Origin: Streptomyces sp. GS7
Lineage (GTDB): Bacteria > Actinomycetota > Actinomycetes > Streptomycetales > Streptomycetaceae
DNA: 64,000 nt
NCBI RefSeq assembly: GCF_009834125.1
Contig: NZ_CP047146.1
Location: forward strand, 7,162,501-7,226,500
Direction of reading: 5' to 3'
A program made the translations under genes and the position numbers. The first letter of the stretch is position 1. Every line of letters starts with the position of its first letter. Positions 20,586 to 28,877 of this stretch are shown piece after piece. Under the pieces are notes generated by a model. The model searched no databases, was not told the origin of the DNA, and worked only from the letters and a program-made list of their open reading frames with translations.

Positions 20586-20900
20586 ATGGGGGACTCCGGG
20601 TTTCGGGTTGATCCCGAAGCAATCGGAAGCTATTCGTCAACGGTCCGCGACCAGGTGGAACAGCTCGGGCAGATCCAGTCCGCGGTGTCTGCCATCCGCC
20701 TCTCGTCCAGCGCCTTCGGCCACCTGCCGAACGCCCAGAACCTGGCGGAGACTTACAACGCGCACGCCGACGCGAGTCGGCAGAACCTCACCGACCTGCT
20801 CAACGCCTTGACGGGTACGTCAGAAGGACTCACGTACACGACTCAGAACTACGCCGAGCACGACCAGGCGGTCAGTGCGTCCTTCGGGGGTGCCCGGTGA
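20586..20900 (+). CDS. Small ESX/PE-like helical protein with YxxxD signal, 104 aa
   Basis: A helix-turn-helix-sized 104-residue protein (VDPEAIGSYSSTVRDQVEQLG ... AETYNAHADASRQNLTDLLN) starting eight bases after GAAGGG. The second helix ends in NYAEHD, a YxxxD motif (Tyr89-Asp93), the general C-terminal signal for mycobacterial ESX/PE export. It overlaps the 638-residue gene by four bases (GTGA), so it is probably the small partner exported with that protein. No WxG is present in this partner; the large partner has it. Confidence 0.85.
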   Translation: MGDSGFRVDPEAIGSYSSTVRDQVEQLGQIQSAVSAIRLSSSAFGHLPNAQNLAETYNAHADASRQNLTDLLNALTGTSEGLTYTTQNYAEHDQAVSASFGGAR

Positions 20901-22813
20901 GTCCGAGCCGCTCCTCCCACTCGACGCCGCACACGTCGACCCCCCACACGTCGACGCCTCATACGCCGACGCCGCATCCGCAGCCGGCACCTCAGCCGCA
21001 CCCGAGCCCGCAGCCTGCGCCGCAGCCGCACCCCAACCCCCAGCCTGCGCCGCAGCCCAACCCACAGCCCCACCCGAACCCGCAGCCCGACCCGGGCCCG
21101 GCGCCGCACCCGAACCCCAGCCCCACTCCGCACCCGAACCCCACCCCCCAGCCCGACCCCACACCGCACCCCAACCCGACGCCGCACCCCGACCCCGCAC
21201 CGCACCCGAACCCGACCCCGCACCCCGACCCCGCACCGACCCCGCCCGACAACGGCGGTGACGGTGGCGGCGGGGCTGCCAGCGGGTGGAAGGACACCCT
21301 CCACGGCGCGGGCCAGAAGTTCGTGGACAAGGGCACCGACTGGGCCACGGACAAGCTCTTCGGCGGCAACAAGGGCGACAAGGGCGCCGGCGGCGAGGGC
21401 GGCGGCCAGGGAGCCGGCGGCGAAGGCGGCCAGGCACCGGGCGGCCAGGGCGGCGGCGCACCCGCCCCCGGCGGTGGAGGCTACGGCGGCCCGGGTGCCG
21501 TAGGCGGTGAAGGCGGCGGCCAGGGCTACGGCGGCCCCGGTGCCGCGGGCAGCGAAGGCAGCGGCCAGGGCTACGGCCAGCCCGCGCCCGGCGGCATGCC
21601 CGGCACGACGACCATGCCGTACCCGGCCCCGCCCGGCGGCGTCCCCGGGTCCAACGGCGCGGGCCCGTACCCGGGTTCGCCGACGACGGGTCTCACGCCG
21701 GCCGGCGACGCCTACGGCTGGGTCAAGGCGCCCAACCCGGCGCCCATGGCCCCGCTCCCCGAGGCGACCCACCCCTCCCGGGGCGGGCTGGGCGGCATGC
21801 TCGACGAAGCCGTCGAGTTCGCCCTGGAGAAGTCCGGCATGCTGAAGGTGCTGGAGAAGGTCACCGGAGACCTCGCCGCGCTGAACGCCGCCGCCGACTC
21901 GTGGCAGGCCCAGGCCAAGGCCGTCCAGCTGGTGGCCGAGGAGCTGCGGACGAACGGCTCCCCGCTGTCGCGGCAGTGGGAGGGGCCCGCGTCCAACGCC
22001 TTCGGCGGCCACATGGGCACCATCGTCGAGGCCCTCGACGGCACCGCCGAGGAGATGCACCAGACCGCGAAGATCATCAACTCGGCCGCGCAGGAGTGCG
22101 CGCAGGCCGAGGGCATGGTCATCGAGATCATCAGCGAGGCGATCGAGGCGCTGATCGCCTCCCTCGCCGCCGAGGCCGTGATCGCCGTCCTGACGGCGGG
22201 TATCGGCCTGATCGCGGACGCGCTGATCGACGCGGCGGAGATCGCGGCCTTCGTCGCCCGCGTCGCCAAGGTGTCCGAGGAGCTGGCCACGAAGCTGGAG
22301 GAGCTGCTCAAGGCCCTCAAGGAACTGGGCCAGGCCGTCAAGGCGGTCAAGAACCTCAAGACCGCCAAGAACGCTCTCGGCGGGATCAAGAAGGTCGAGA
22401 AGGCCGTCGACGGGATCCGCGAGTTCGGGAAGGGCGGCGAGAGCCTGGGCAAGATAGGCAAGGACGCCCTGGGGAACAAGTCGCTCGAAGGCGTCGGCGG
22501 AAAGCTCGGCGACTACGCCCTGCGCCAGGGAGTCAAGAAGGTCGACTCGTACGCCACGGGCAAGTTCGAAGAGGGACTCAAGTCCGGCCTGGGGATCGAT
22601 GACCAGGACCCCGTGCAGCGGAGCGACGACCTGAGCGCCAAGGGCCTCGGCAAGGCGGCGGGCCAGTCGGCCTGGTCGGCGGCGAAGGAGGGCCTGACGA
22701 GCGACACCAACAAGGAAGCCGTCAAGGAAGAGCTCCTGCACGACGCGGGCCTCGCCCACGACCCGGAGCCCTACCGCGTCGACCCGGCCAAGCTCAATTC
22801 GCCCTTCGGCTAA
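20897..22813 (+). CDS. Candidate T7SS effector: Pro/His repeat + WxG domain + membrane segments, 638 aa
   Basis: Residues 8-117 are almost entirely Pro/His/Asn/Gln/Asp repeats (HPNPxP type). Residues 118-290 are Gly-rich. A helical ESX-type domain (about 305-405) has a WEG turn at Trp361-Gly363 (SRQWEGPASNAFGGHM). It is followed by two hydrophobic segments (about 419-450) and a Lys-rich helical region, with an end (DPEPYRVDPAKLNSPFG) of unknown type. It starts at GTG coupled to the small YxxxD partner. A surface or envelope-inserted secreted protein is likely; no toxin domain is recognised. A terminator follows. Confidence 0.8.
   Translation: MSPSRSSHSTPHTSTPHTSTPHTPTPHPQPAPQPHPSPQPAPQPHPNPQPAPQPNPQPHPNPQPDPGPAPHPNPSPTPHPNPTPQPDPTPHPNPTPHPDPAPHPNPTPHPDPAPTPPDNGGDGGGGAASGWKDTLHGAGQKFVDKGTDWATDKLFGGNKGDKGAGGEGGGQGAGGEGGQAPGGQGGGAPAPGGGGYGGPGAVGGEGGGQGYGGPGAAGSEGSGQGYGQPAPGGMPGTTTMPYPAPPGGVPGSNGAGPYPGSPTTGLTPAGDAYGWVKAPNPAPMAPLPEATHPSRGGLGGMLDEAVEFALEKSGMLKVLEKVTGDLAALNAAADSWQAQAKAVQLVAEELRTNGSPLSRQWEGPASNAFGGHMGTIVEALDGTAEEMHQTAKIINSAAQECAQAEGMVIEIISEAIEALIASLAAEAVIAVLTAGIGLIADALIDAAEIAAFVARVAKVSEELATKLEELLKALKELGQAVKAVKNLKTAKNALGGIKKVEKAVDGIREFGKGGESLGKIGKDALGNKSLEGVGGKLGDYALRQGVKKVDSYATGKFEEGLKSGLGIDDQDPVQRSDDLSAKGLGKAAGQSAWSAAKEGLTSDTNKEAVKEELLHDAGLAHDPEPYRVDPAKLNSPFG
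20918..21247 (+). repeat. Coding tandem repeat (His-Pro-Asn-Pro units)
   Basis: About 110 codons made of degenerate units built from CACCCGAACCC/CAGCCGCACCCG, coding for HPNP, QPAP, HPDP and similar. The DNA is C-rich with A, unlike the rest of the gene. Copy number is likely to vary between strains. Confidence 0.85.
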
Positions 22814-22863
22814 GGGCCGTTCGGACGCGTACCGCTGATCGCCGCCCGGCGGTCAACGGCTGA

Positions 22864-22892
22864 GGGGGCACCGTGACATCCACGGTGCCCCC
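22864..22892 (+). terminator. Terminator after the 638-aa gene
   Basis: GGGGGCACCGTG and CACGGTGCCCCC form a perfect 12-bp stem with an ACATC loop, about 50 bases beyond the stop; TT follows the stem. Confidence 0.92.
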
Positions 22893-22942
22893 TTCGCGCA
22901 CCCGCGAACTCCTCCTCGCCCCGGGCCGGTTGCGCCGACCTC

Positions 22943-23347
22943 TCAGGGCAGCAGCACCCAGTCGGCGGCGATGGCCGCCGCCAGCCCCACGCCCAGCAGC
23001 CAGGTACCGAGCCGGGTACGCCCGTGCCGGCTCAGCTCGATGACGACCCCGCAGAGTATGAGAGCGGCCCCGTACACCCCGACCACCAGCACCGACGTAC
23101 GGGAAGCCAGCCGCACCACGAGCAGCGCCGCCATCAGCGCCATCATCACCGAGGCCAGCACGACCCGCACCCGCCGCGCCTGACGCGGCGTCAGCCCAAC
23201 CCGCGCCCCGGCCTCGCCGTCACCCTCGCCCTCGCCCTCGCTCTGAGCGCCCGGTTCGGGGGCTTCGGGTTCGGAAAGGGGCTGATCGGACCGACCAGTC
23301 CGCTCGTCGGCCTGTTCGTTCCCCTGACCGTTGTCGGCTGCGTCCAT
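22943..23347 (-). CDS. Small three-span membrane protein with acidic N-terminus
   Basis: A 134-residue protein. Its disordered acidic head (residues 1-50: PLSEPEAPEPGAQSEGEGEG) precedes three hydrophobic helices (about 60-80, 86-105 and 113-132). The ATG at 23347 follows AGGA; an in-frame ATG at 23404 lacks a ribosome site. No family recognised. It is divergent from the small ESX-like gene at 23552, and lies between two effector-like pairs; nothing else suggests a secretion role. Confidence 0.75.
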   Translation of the reverse strand: MDAADNGQGNEQADERTGRSDQPLSEPEAPEPGAQSEGEGEGDGEAGARVGLTPRQARRVRVVLASVMMALMAALLVVRLASRTSVLVVGVYGAALILCGVVIELSRHGRTRLGTWLLGVGLAAAIAADWVLLP

Positions 23348-23551
23348 GAGCAGAAATCCTACGGGACGTCGTAGGGGCCCGACCCGGAACCCCAGAGCAG
23401 CCAATTCCGCCCCATTTCAGGGGTGTTGCCCCATCTCCACACAGCGTCAACCGGCCGCACCGCCCGCCTTGACACCCTCACGCGCACGCCACCAACCTGG
23501 GACCGTAAAGGCGACGTCAAGGTGCGGAATGCGCCGTGAAAAACGGGGGCG

Positions 23552-23884
23552 ATGGTGGCCGGCCAGGCATTTGACGTAGATCCCGAAGTCCTGCGGACGC
23601 AGGGAACCGCATTCGTGCACATCGGCAGCGATTTCTCCAGCGCGTCGAAGAAACTCCAGGACGACCTGAAGAACATCGGCGACCCGTGGAAGAAGTGCGA
23701 CTTCGGCGACATCTTCGAGACGATCTACACGCCCGTCCGGGACGGAATGTTCACGTCGATGGATTCCCTCGGCGAACATCTCCAGGGCATCGGCGACAAG
23801 CTCCAGAACATGGCGCGCGAGTACACCGCCTCCGACGACCAGGGCCTCCAGTACATCAACGCGATCGACCGCCCGACCGCCTGA
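23552..23884 (+). CDS. WXG100-like small protein with YxxxD signal, 110 aa
   Basis: Two-helix protein (FDVDPEVLRTQGTAFVHIGSDF ... MDSLGEHLQGIGDKLQNMAREY) of 110 residues. The end of helix 2 is EYTASDD, a YxxxD motif (Tyr91-Asp95), while the turn reads PWKKCDFG instead of a strict WxG. ATG 23552 is preceded by a G-rich stretch. It precedes the CpnT-like gene by 80 bases on the same strand and is the natural candidate for its export partner. Confidence 0.82.
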   Translation: MVAGQAFDVDPEVLRTQGTAFVHIGSDFSSASKKLQDDLKNIGDPWKKCDFGDIFETIYTPVRDGMFTSMDSLGEHLQGIGDKLQNMAREYTASDDQGLQYINAIDRPTA

Positions 23885-23964
23885 CGCCCGCCCCGCACGC
23901 CACCCTCCCCCACCCTCACCCTCTCCACCGCCGACAGGCCGCCACCGCACGAGGGACGATCACC

Positions 23965-24984
23965 GTGTCATTAACCCTGCCAAGCGAAGTCACCTGGGTC
24001 CTGGACCTCCTCGGTTACCACTGGCCGGACGCCGACGAGGACAAACTCCACGAGTGCGCCCAGGTCTGGCGCACCTTCGCCGAATCGGTGAACCAGGCGA
24101 ACGGGCAAGGCACTTCGGCGGCCAATGCGGTCGCCTCCGCCAACTCCGGTGAAGCGGTCGAGGGCTTCCGGAAGGAATGGGGCGCGTACGACGGCAGCGG
24201 CGGCAGCGGGGACCACTACTTCCGCGACGCCGCCGCGGCGGCCGAGGTCATCGCGGTGGCCTTCGACGCGGCGGCCATCGCCGTACTCGCCGGGAAGATC
24301 GCGGTCATCGTCCAACTCGTGATGCTGGCCGCCGAGATCATCGCGGCCCAGGCCGCCGCGCCCTTCACCTTCGGCACCTCCGAACTCGCCGCGGCCGGCG
24401 CCACCCAGGCGACCCGCCTGATCGTTCGCGAGATCCTGGAGAAGATCAAGCGCGAGGTCATGCACGCGGCGACCAAGGCCATGGAGCACGCCACCATGGA
24501 CGCCGTCAAGAAGATGGCGAAGAAGGCCGTCTCCAAGGAATCCCGCAAACTCGTCGCGGACTACGCCAAGAAGACGGTCAAGGACACGATCAAGGAAACC
24601 GTCAAGGAAAAGGTCGTCGACGCCGCCAAGGAAAAGGCCAAGGACGCCGGAATGGAGATGGCGCAGAACGTCGCCCAGCAGGGCATCGAAGCCCACTTCG
24701 GCGAACGCGACGGCATCGACCTCGGCGAGACCGCCGACATCGGCAAGAAGAAAGCCGAAGAATACGTCGACGGAGTCAAGCAGGGCGCCGAAGACCTCAC
24801 CAAGCCAAAGACGTACATCACCCACGCCGCCGACGACCTCACCACGCGCGGCCTGGACGAGACCCAGAAACACGTCGACGCGCACACGGGCAACGCCGCG
24901 ACCAACCACCAGGGCGCCACGGACACCGTCAAGGGCAAGGTCAAGGACACGGTGAAGGGCAGCGTCGAGGACGTCTTCGGCTGA
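23965..24984 (+). CDS. CpnT-like N-domain protein with Lys-rich helical C-terminus and a TTA codon, 339 aa
   Basis: The N-terminus (LPSEVTWVLDLLGYHWPDAD, then FRKEWGAYDG near 65-75) is the WXG100-like domain found at the front of many actinobacterial polymorphic toxins related to CpnT. A hydrophobic stretch (about 85-130) follows. The rest (about 150-250 and beyond) is Lys/Glu/Ala helical with 11-residue-like repeats (VKDTIKETVKEKVVDAAKEK), reminiscent of LEA proteins. No toxin domain is visible. GTG 23965 follows GAGGGA eight bases upstream, and codon 3 is TTA (23971-23973), which would make it bldA-dependent. Confidence 0.8.
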   Translation: MSLTLPSEVTWVLDLLGYHWPDADEDKLHECAQVWRTFAESVNQANGQGTSAANAVASANSGEAVEGFRKEWGAYDGSGGSGDHYFRDAAAAAEVIAVAFDAAAIAVLAGKIAVIVQLVMLAAEIIAAQAAAPFTFGTSELAAAGATQATRLIVREILEKIKREVMHAATKAMEHATMDAVKKMAKKAVSKESRKLVADYAKKTVKDTIKETVKEKVVDAAKEKAKDAGMEMAQNVAQQGIEAHFGERDGIDLGETADIGKKKAEEYVDGVKQGAEDLTKPKTYITHAADDLTTRGLDETQKHVDAHTGNAATNHQGATDTVKGKVKDTVKGSVEDVFG

Positions 24985-25013
24985 GCGGGACGGCGAGGCT
25001 CAACTCACGCTTG

Positions 25014-25046
25014 GCCCCTCCGGCCGATGGATCCGGCCGGAGGGGC
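25014..25046. terminator. Bidirectional terminator
   Basis: GCCCCTCCGGCCG and CGGCCGGAGGGGC form a perfect 13-bp stem between the convergent CpnT-like gene and the metallopeptidase-like gene. Confidence 0.88.
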
Positions 25047-25074
25047 ACGTGACAGGACGGCGTCAGTCCTGCCG

Positions 25075-26598
25075 TCAGCCGTCCCCGCTGACGCCAGGGA
25101 CGGTCTTGCGGACGTAGGCGCGCCAGTCTTCCATGAAGGTGCGCCGGTCGGTGTTCATCTTCTGCGCGTAGTACCCGCGCTCCGTGCCGTAGCCCGGCTT
25201 CCGGTACATCGAAGTGACGAACTCGAATGTCTTCTTCTCGCCGTACTTCTCGGCCATGTACCTGATCGCGAGGCGTGCCAGCACGTAGTTCCGGTGCCGC
25301 TCGTTGGCGTCCTTCGCGTAGAAGGATTCAGCCTCCGATTCCGGCGAATCACCAAAGCCGAGCTTGGAACCCTTCAGCGTCTGTTCGTTGTCGGCGCTCG
25401 CCACCGCAGGGTTGTCGCGCGACTCCATATATCCGGCGAATCCCTCGGAGATCCAGCTGTCGACGTTGATGGGTAGTTCACCGCGTGCGCTGTTGTAAGG
25501 AGCCACCATGGCATGGGCGATCTCATGACGGCCGATCTGCCTGACCCCGCTCTTCCAGTCAGGCTCGGTGAATCGACTCAGGGACGAGTCCATGACGATG
25601 CGCGAACCGCCGAACTGGAGTGTGTTCTCCTCGTCCTGGGCACCGAACCTGGACAGGGGGAGATTGACGCCAGCCTCCAAGGAGTCGCTCTTCTCGCCCT
25701 TGCGGTAGAACTGCGAGTACACCTCACGCTTTGGCTCCAGCACCACCAGGGCACCTGTGGACAGCGTGGATTTGTCCGCGCCGCTGCGGTCCCAGGCCGC
25801 CACATCGTCATCGGCCGCCTTGGAGATGTACGGGGCGAAGCGCTGGGTGTCCGCAGCGTGCGACTTGTCGGAGATCACCAGCACCCGCCCTCCCTTCCAC
25901 ACCGTCATGTCGTCGTAGACGTCCCACGGTGCGGGGTAGAACGTGGAAGCGGTCTCCGGGAAGGGATGGGACGCCCCCTCGACGCCGGTGATCACCGCGT
26001 GCCCCGTCGAGTCCGGCCCGAACGTGAACTGGTACTCCTCGTATACCGGAGCCACGTCAATGTTCTCGATCTGGTGGACAAAGCTGACGCCCTGCACCGT
26101 GTCGGCGGCGCCGGCCTGCGTGGCCGACTTCTCGTAGCGGGCGACTTTGAACGGCATCTTCATCAGGTTGCGGAACAGCTTCCGCTGGTCCGCCTTGAGC
26201 GCGTCCCCCTGGAAGGGTGCCAGATACGCGTTCTCGTCCTTGTTCTTGAGGGCCTGGTTCAGCTTTGCGTATACCGGAAGAGTCCCCATGCCCGCACCCC
26301 TGACGGGGACCTTGTTAGGGCCTATCAGGAACAGTGAGCCGACACCCAGCGCCAGGACGACACATATCCCCAGAATGACAAACCCGACGATCTTTCCCTT
26401 TTTGCGCTGCGGCGGCTGGGGCGAGGCCGGGGACACGTATGGCGGGGGAGCGAATCCCCCGGGAGGCGGCCCTTGGGGCGGGCCTTGAGGTGGCGCATAT
26501 CCGCCCGGCGGCGGCCCCTGCTGCGGGTACTGCTGCGGAAAGCCACCGGGATACGGCTGTTGCGGCACGTTCGGCGGCTCGGCGGGCTGGTAGGACAT
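25075..26598 (-). CDS. Membrane-anchored HEXXH (gluzincin-like) metalloprotein, 507 aa
   Basis: A Pro/Gln/Gly-rich N-terminus (about 1-65, PPGGYAPPQ-type repeats) precedes one transmembrane helix (about 68-92) and a large extracytoplasmic domain. The domain has HEIAHA (His358, Glu359, His362) and a downstream SEGFAGY glutamate (Glu385), the spacing of gluzincin peptidases of the MA clan. AGAGGGGGAGA sits directly before ATG 26598. G+C is lower than in the flanks (hand count 34 of 60 in 25321-25380). Placement in the secretion cassette suggests a role in processing or sensing at the cell surface. Substrate unknown. Confidence 0.8.
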   Translation of the reverse strand: MSYQPAEPPNVPQQPYPGGFPQQYPQQGPPPGGYAPPQGPPQGPPPGGFAPPPYVSPASPQPPQRKKGKIVGFVILGICVVLALGVGSLFLIGPNKVPVRGAGMGTLPVYAKLNQALKNKDENAYLAPFQGDALKADQRKLFRNLMKMPFKVARYEKSATQAGAADTVQGVSFVHQIENIDVAPVYEEYQFTFGPDSTGHAVITGVEGASHPFPETASTFYPAPWDVYDDMTVWKGGRVLVISDKSHAADTQRFAPYISKAADDDVAAWDRSGADKSTLSTGALVVLEPKREVYSQFYRKGEKSDSLEAGVNLPLSRFGAQDEENTLQFGGSRIVMDSSLSRFTEPDWKSGVRQIGRHEIAHAMVAPYNSARGELPINVDSWISEGFAGYMESRDNPAVASADNEQTLKGSKLGFGDSPESEAESFYAKDANERHRNYVLARLAIRYMAEKYGEKKTFEFVTSMYRKPGYGTERGYYAQKMNTDRRTFMEDWRAYVRKTVPGVSGDG

Positions 26599-27018
26599 TC
26601 TCCCCCTCTTACGGACCGGAAACCCGGCTGCCTTGGTCTTGCCCAGGCTGACGACAGCGACATGGGACTTCAGCTCAGACTACGGCGTTGGATCTCGCAT
26701 GGGATCTTCAGGGGGTACCCATGGGCACTTTGTGGGGAAGTGGGACACGAATGCACGCATAGGTATCAACTGCGATGCCAGATTCCTTACTTGGGAACAA
26801 CTTCTCGCATGAGCCGCCCACGGGCTCCCCAACACTCGGTACACAACGAACGATTGCCTGCCTACGCCGTCAGGCCGGGATGCGAACCGGCTCGGTCTCG
26901 GCCGGGACACGGCGGCACCCGTCGCCGTCGCTTCTCCTGCCGACTTCTGCCCGCTCCTTCCGACTTACGCCGATCCCCCACAGCCGGCGCCCTCGCCCTC
27001 CCGCCCCCCTCAGCACTC
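26599..27018. other. Intergenic region, 420 bases, no gene seen
   Basis: Lies between two same-strand genes. The middle part (about 26.74-26.87 kb) is visibly less G+C rich. I see neither a convincing ORF on either strand nor a strong hairpin; it must hold the promoter of the metalloprotein gene. Confidence 0.6.
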
Positions 27019-27543
27019 TCAGCGCACCGGCACGGCCGCCGCGACGTACTCCGCCCACACGGTCTTCCCCGGGCCACCCGGCTGCGGCACAACGCCCCAC
27101 CCGGCTGCGAGACACCCCACGATCAGCAGCCCGCGTCCTCTCTCCGCGAGCCCACCGCACCCGTCCGCCCCCGCACCGGCTCCACCGCCCGAGGTGACCG
27201 TGGGCAGTCTCTCGCTCCGCGTATCGGACACCTCGACACGGAAGCGGAGGGCTCCGGTTTCGCCCGCCGCCGCGGAAACCGTCAGGCGGAGCGCGAAGTC
27301 CCGCCCGGGGACATGGCCGTGCCGTACGGCGTTGGCGGCGAGTTCCCCGGCGATGGCGGTGACCGACACATTGATTTCGCCGTCGTAGGGATGCCCCCAC
27401 TCGTCGAGACGGTGCGACGTCAGCCGGCGGGCCAGTCGGGCGCCGCGCGGTGTGGAGGTGTAACGCATCGCGAACTCGCCGATTCCGGCGGGGGTTTCGC
27501 CGATTTCGGAAAATGCCCCGGAAGAGCGGACTGTGCTGTTCAT
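27019..27543 (-). CDS. ATP-binding protein, RsbW/SpoIIAB-like (HATPase_c_2), 174 aa
   Basis: GHKL-fold protein of the anti-sigma/AbaA-associated type common in streptomycetes. The N-box is visible as VTAIAGELAANAVRHG (about 62-77). The G1-like box is weaker (VEVSDTRSERLP), and GLAERGRGLLIVGCLAAGWGV (about 128-150) is the G2 region. ATG 27543 was preferred over the GTG nine bases further upstream. It is divergent from the XRE regulator, the usual partner, across 132 bases. Probably binds an anti-anti-sigma or the XRE partner; target unknown. Confidence 0.88.
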   Translation of the reverse strand: MNSTVRSSGAFSEIGETPAGIGEFAMRYTSTPRGARLARRLTSHRLDEWGHPYDGEINVSVTAIAGELAANAVRHGHVPGRDFALRLTVSAAAGETGALRFRVEVSDTRSERLPTVTSGGGAGAGADGCGGLAERGRGLLIVGCLAAGWGVVPQPGGPGKTVWAEYVAAAVPVR

Positions 27544-27675
27544 GGCTCCCACCCTCCCGTCACGGACGTACCTTTGACGAGGAGTGATGCGCTGACCACG
27601 GTGCGTTGTACGTACAGGGGAAGCGCGGGTACGCAGCGGGTGGCACGCCCCCGAAAGGCGCGGAAGGCGGCGGAC

Positions 27676-28524
27676 ATGGCGACCATGGCCGACTTGGACG
27701 ACGACGGTCAGCAGGCGGAGTACGAGCCCGGATCGGGGATCTTGGTGGTGTTCGGCCGCCAGCTCAAGCGCTTACGGGAATGGGCGAGGATGGAACGCCC
27801 CGAATTCGGCGCGAAGACGGGCTACTCCCCCGCGACCATCGCCTCGTTCGAACAGGGACGGCGCATCCCGCCACCCGCGTTCATCGACAAGGCGGACGAG
27901 GTGCTGGGGGCGCACGGCGTCCTCAAGGAGATGAAGGAGGAGGTGGCGCGGGCCCAGTATCCGGCGTTCTTCCGGGACGCGGCGCGGTTGGAGGCCAAGG
28001 CGGTCGAGTTGCATGTCTACGCGACCCAGGCGGTGCCGGGGCTGATGCAGACGGAGGAGTATGCGCGGGCGGTGTTCGGGATGATGAAGCCGCCGCTGGA
28101 TGAGGACGTCATCGAGCAACGCGTAGCAGCACGCCTTGCACGGCAGGAAATCTTCGTACGTCGGCCGGCGCCGTTGTTGAGCTTTGTGATCGACGAGTCG
28201 GTGCTGCTGCGGCCCATCGGCGGACGCACCGTGCTGCAAGGGCAGTTGGAGCAGATTCTTCTCATCGGCCAGAAGAAGGCCGTCGAGATCCAAGTCATGC
28301 CACTCGGGCAAGTGGAGAACGCAGGGCTGGCGGGCCCCTTCACCTTGCTTGGGACCAAGGAAGGGCACAGGATCGCGTACGTGGAGGTTCAGAACATGAG
28401 CCGCCTTCACACAAGCCGGGATGGTGTCCGGGCACTTGAGCACAAGTACGGGACCCTTCGTGCCCAGGCCCTTGCCCCCAAGGAGTCACTGGCCTACGTC
28501 GAGAAGGTGTTGGGGAAGTCATGA
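27676..28524 (+). CDS. WhiJ-like XRE regulator with DUF5753 and a TTA codon, 282 aa
   Basis: N-terminal XRE helix-turn-helix (about 26-80: RQLKRLREWARMERPEFGAKTGY ... SFEQGRRIPP) and C-terminal DUF5753 domain (about 105-275: LHVYATQAVPGLMQTEEYARAV, HRIAYVEVQNMSRLH). These are the usual partners of DUF397 proteins in the WhiJ/AbaA-like families that influence development and secondary metabolism. Codon 33 (27772-27774) is TTA, so translation should depend on the bldA tRNA. ATG 27676 follows GGAAGG; the open frame upstream is non-coding. The last bases overlap the DUF397 gene (ATGA). Confidence 0.92.
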   Translation: MATMADLDDDGQQAEYEPGSGILVVFGRQLKRLREWARMERPEFGAKTGYSPATIASFEQGRRIPPPAFIDKADEVLGAHGVLKEMKEEVARAQYPAFFRDAARLEAKAVELHVYATQAVPGLMQTEEYARAVFGMMKPPLDEDVIEQRVAARLARQEIFVRRPAPLLSFVIDESVLLRPIGGRTVLQGQLEQILLIGQKKAVEIQVMPLGQVENAGLAGPFTLLGTKEGHRIAYVEVQNMSRLHTSRDGVRALEHKYGTLRAQALAPKESLAYVEKVLGKS

Positions 28525-28733
28525 CCGTTGATTCCGCGAAGCAGGACCCGTACCAGCTGGTGTGGGTGAAGAGCAGCTACAGCAGCGAGGAAGGCGGTGA
28601 ATGCGTCGAGGTCGCGCCCTGCGCCACCCGTGTGCACATCCGCGACTCTAAGGACACCACTCGGTCCGCCCTGACAGCGTCCCTCGCCGCCTGGGCCACC
28701 TTCGTCGGCTTCGCCATAGCCCAGGCAGCCTGA
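28521..28733 (+). CDS. DUF397 protein, 70 aa
   Basis: Typical DUF397 small protein with LVWVKSSYSSEEGGECVEVA (13-32) and IRDSKD (40-45). A hydrophobic end (AAWATFVGFAIAQAA) matches the family. It overlaps the XRE gene by four bases (ATGA). DUF397 proteins appear to act as antitoxin-like or modulatory partners of WhiJ-type regulators; the precise role here is unknown. Confidence 0.92.
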   Translation: MTVDSAKQDPYQLVWVKSSYSSEEGGECVEVAPCATRVHIRDSKDTTRSALTASLAAWATFVGFAIAQAA

Positions 28734-28807
28734 CGGTCGCAGCGGTGCTCTGTCCTCCGAGCCACGAGGGGCAGAGCACTGGCCGAACGCCTTTCCGCCT
28801 CAAACGT

Positions 28808-28843
28808 ATTGGGGTCCGCAGCCCATAGGCCGCAGACCCCAAT
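28808..28843. terminator. Convergent terminator
   Basis: ATTGGGGTC and GACCCCAAT form a perfect 9-bp stem around an 18-base loop, between the DUF397 gene and the convergent mycosin-like gene. Candidate bidirectional terminator. Confidence 0.72.
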
Positions 28844-28877
28844 TACGCTTGCGTCCGCTCTTCGCTAACTCAGAGCC

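Noticed and set aside
20918..21247. CRISPR-like tandem repeats
   Set aside because: They are in-frame codon repeats of a coding gene with no spacers.
26473..27675. Upstream extension of the XRE regulator frame
   Set aside because: Open but not protein-like; a ribosome site lies directly before ATG 27676.
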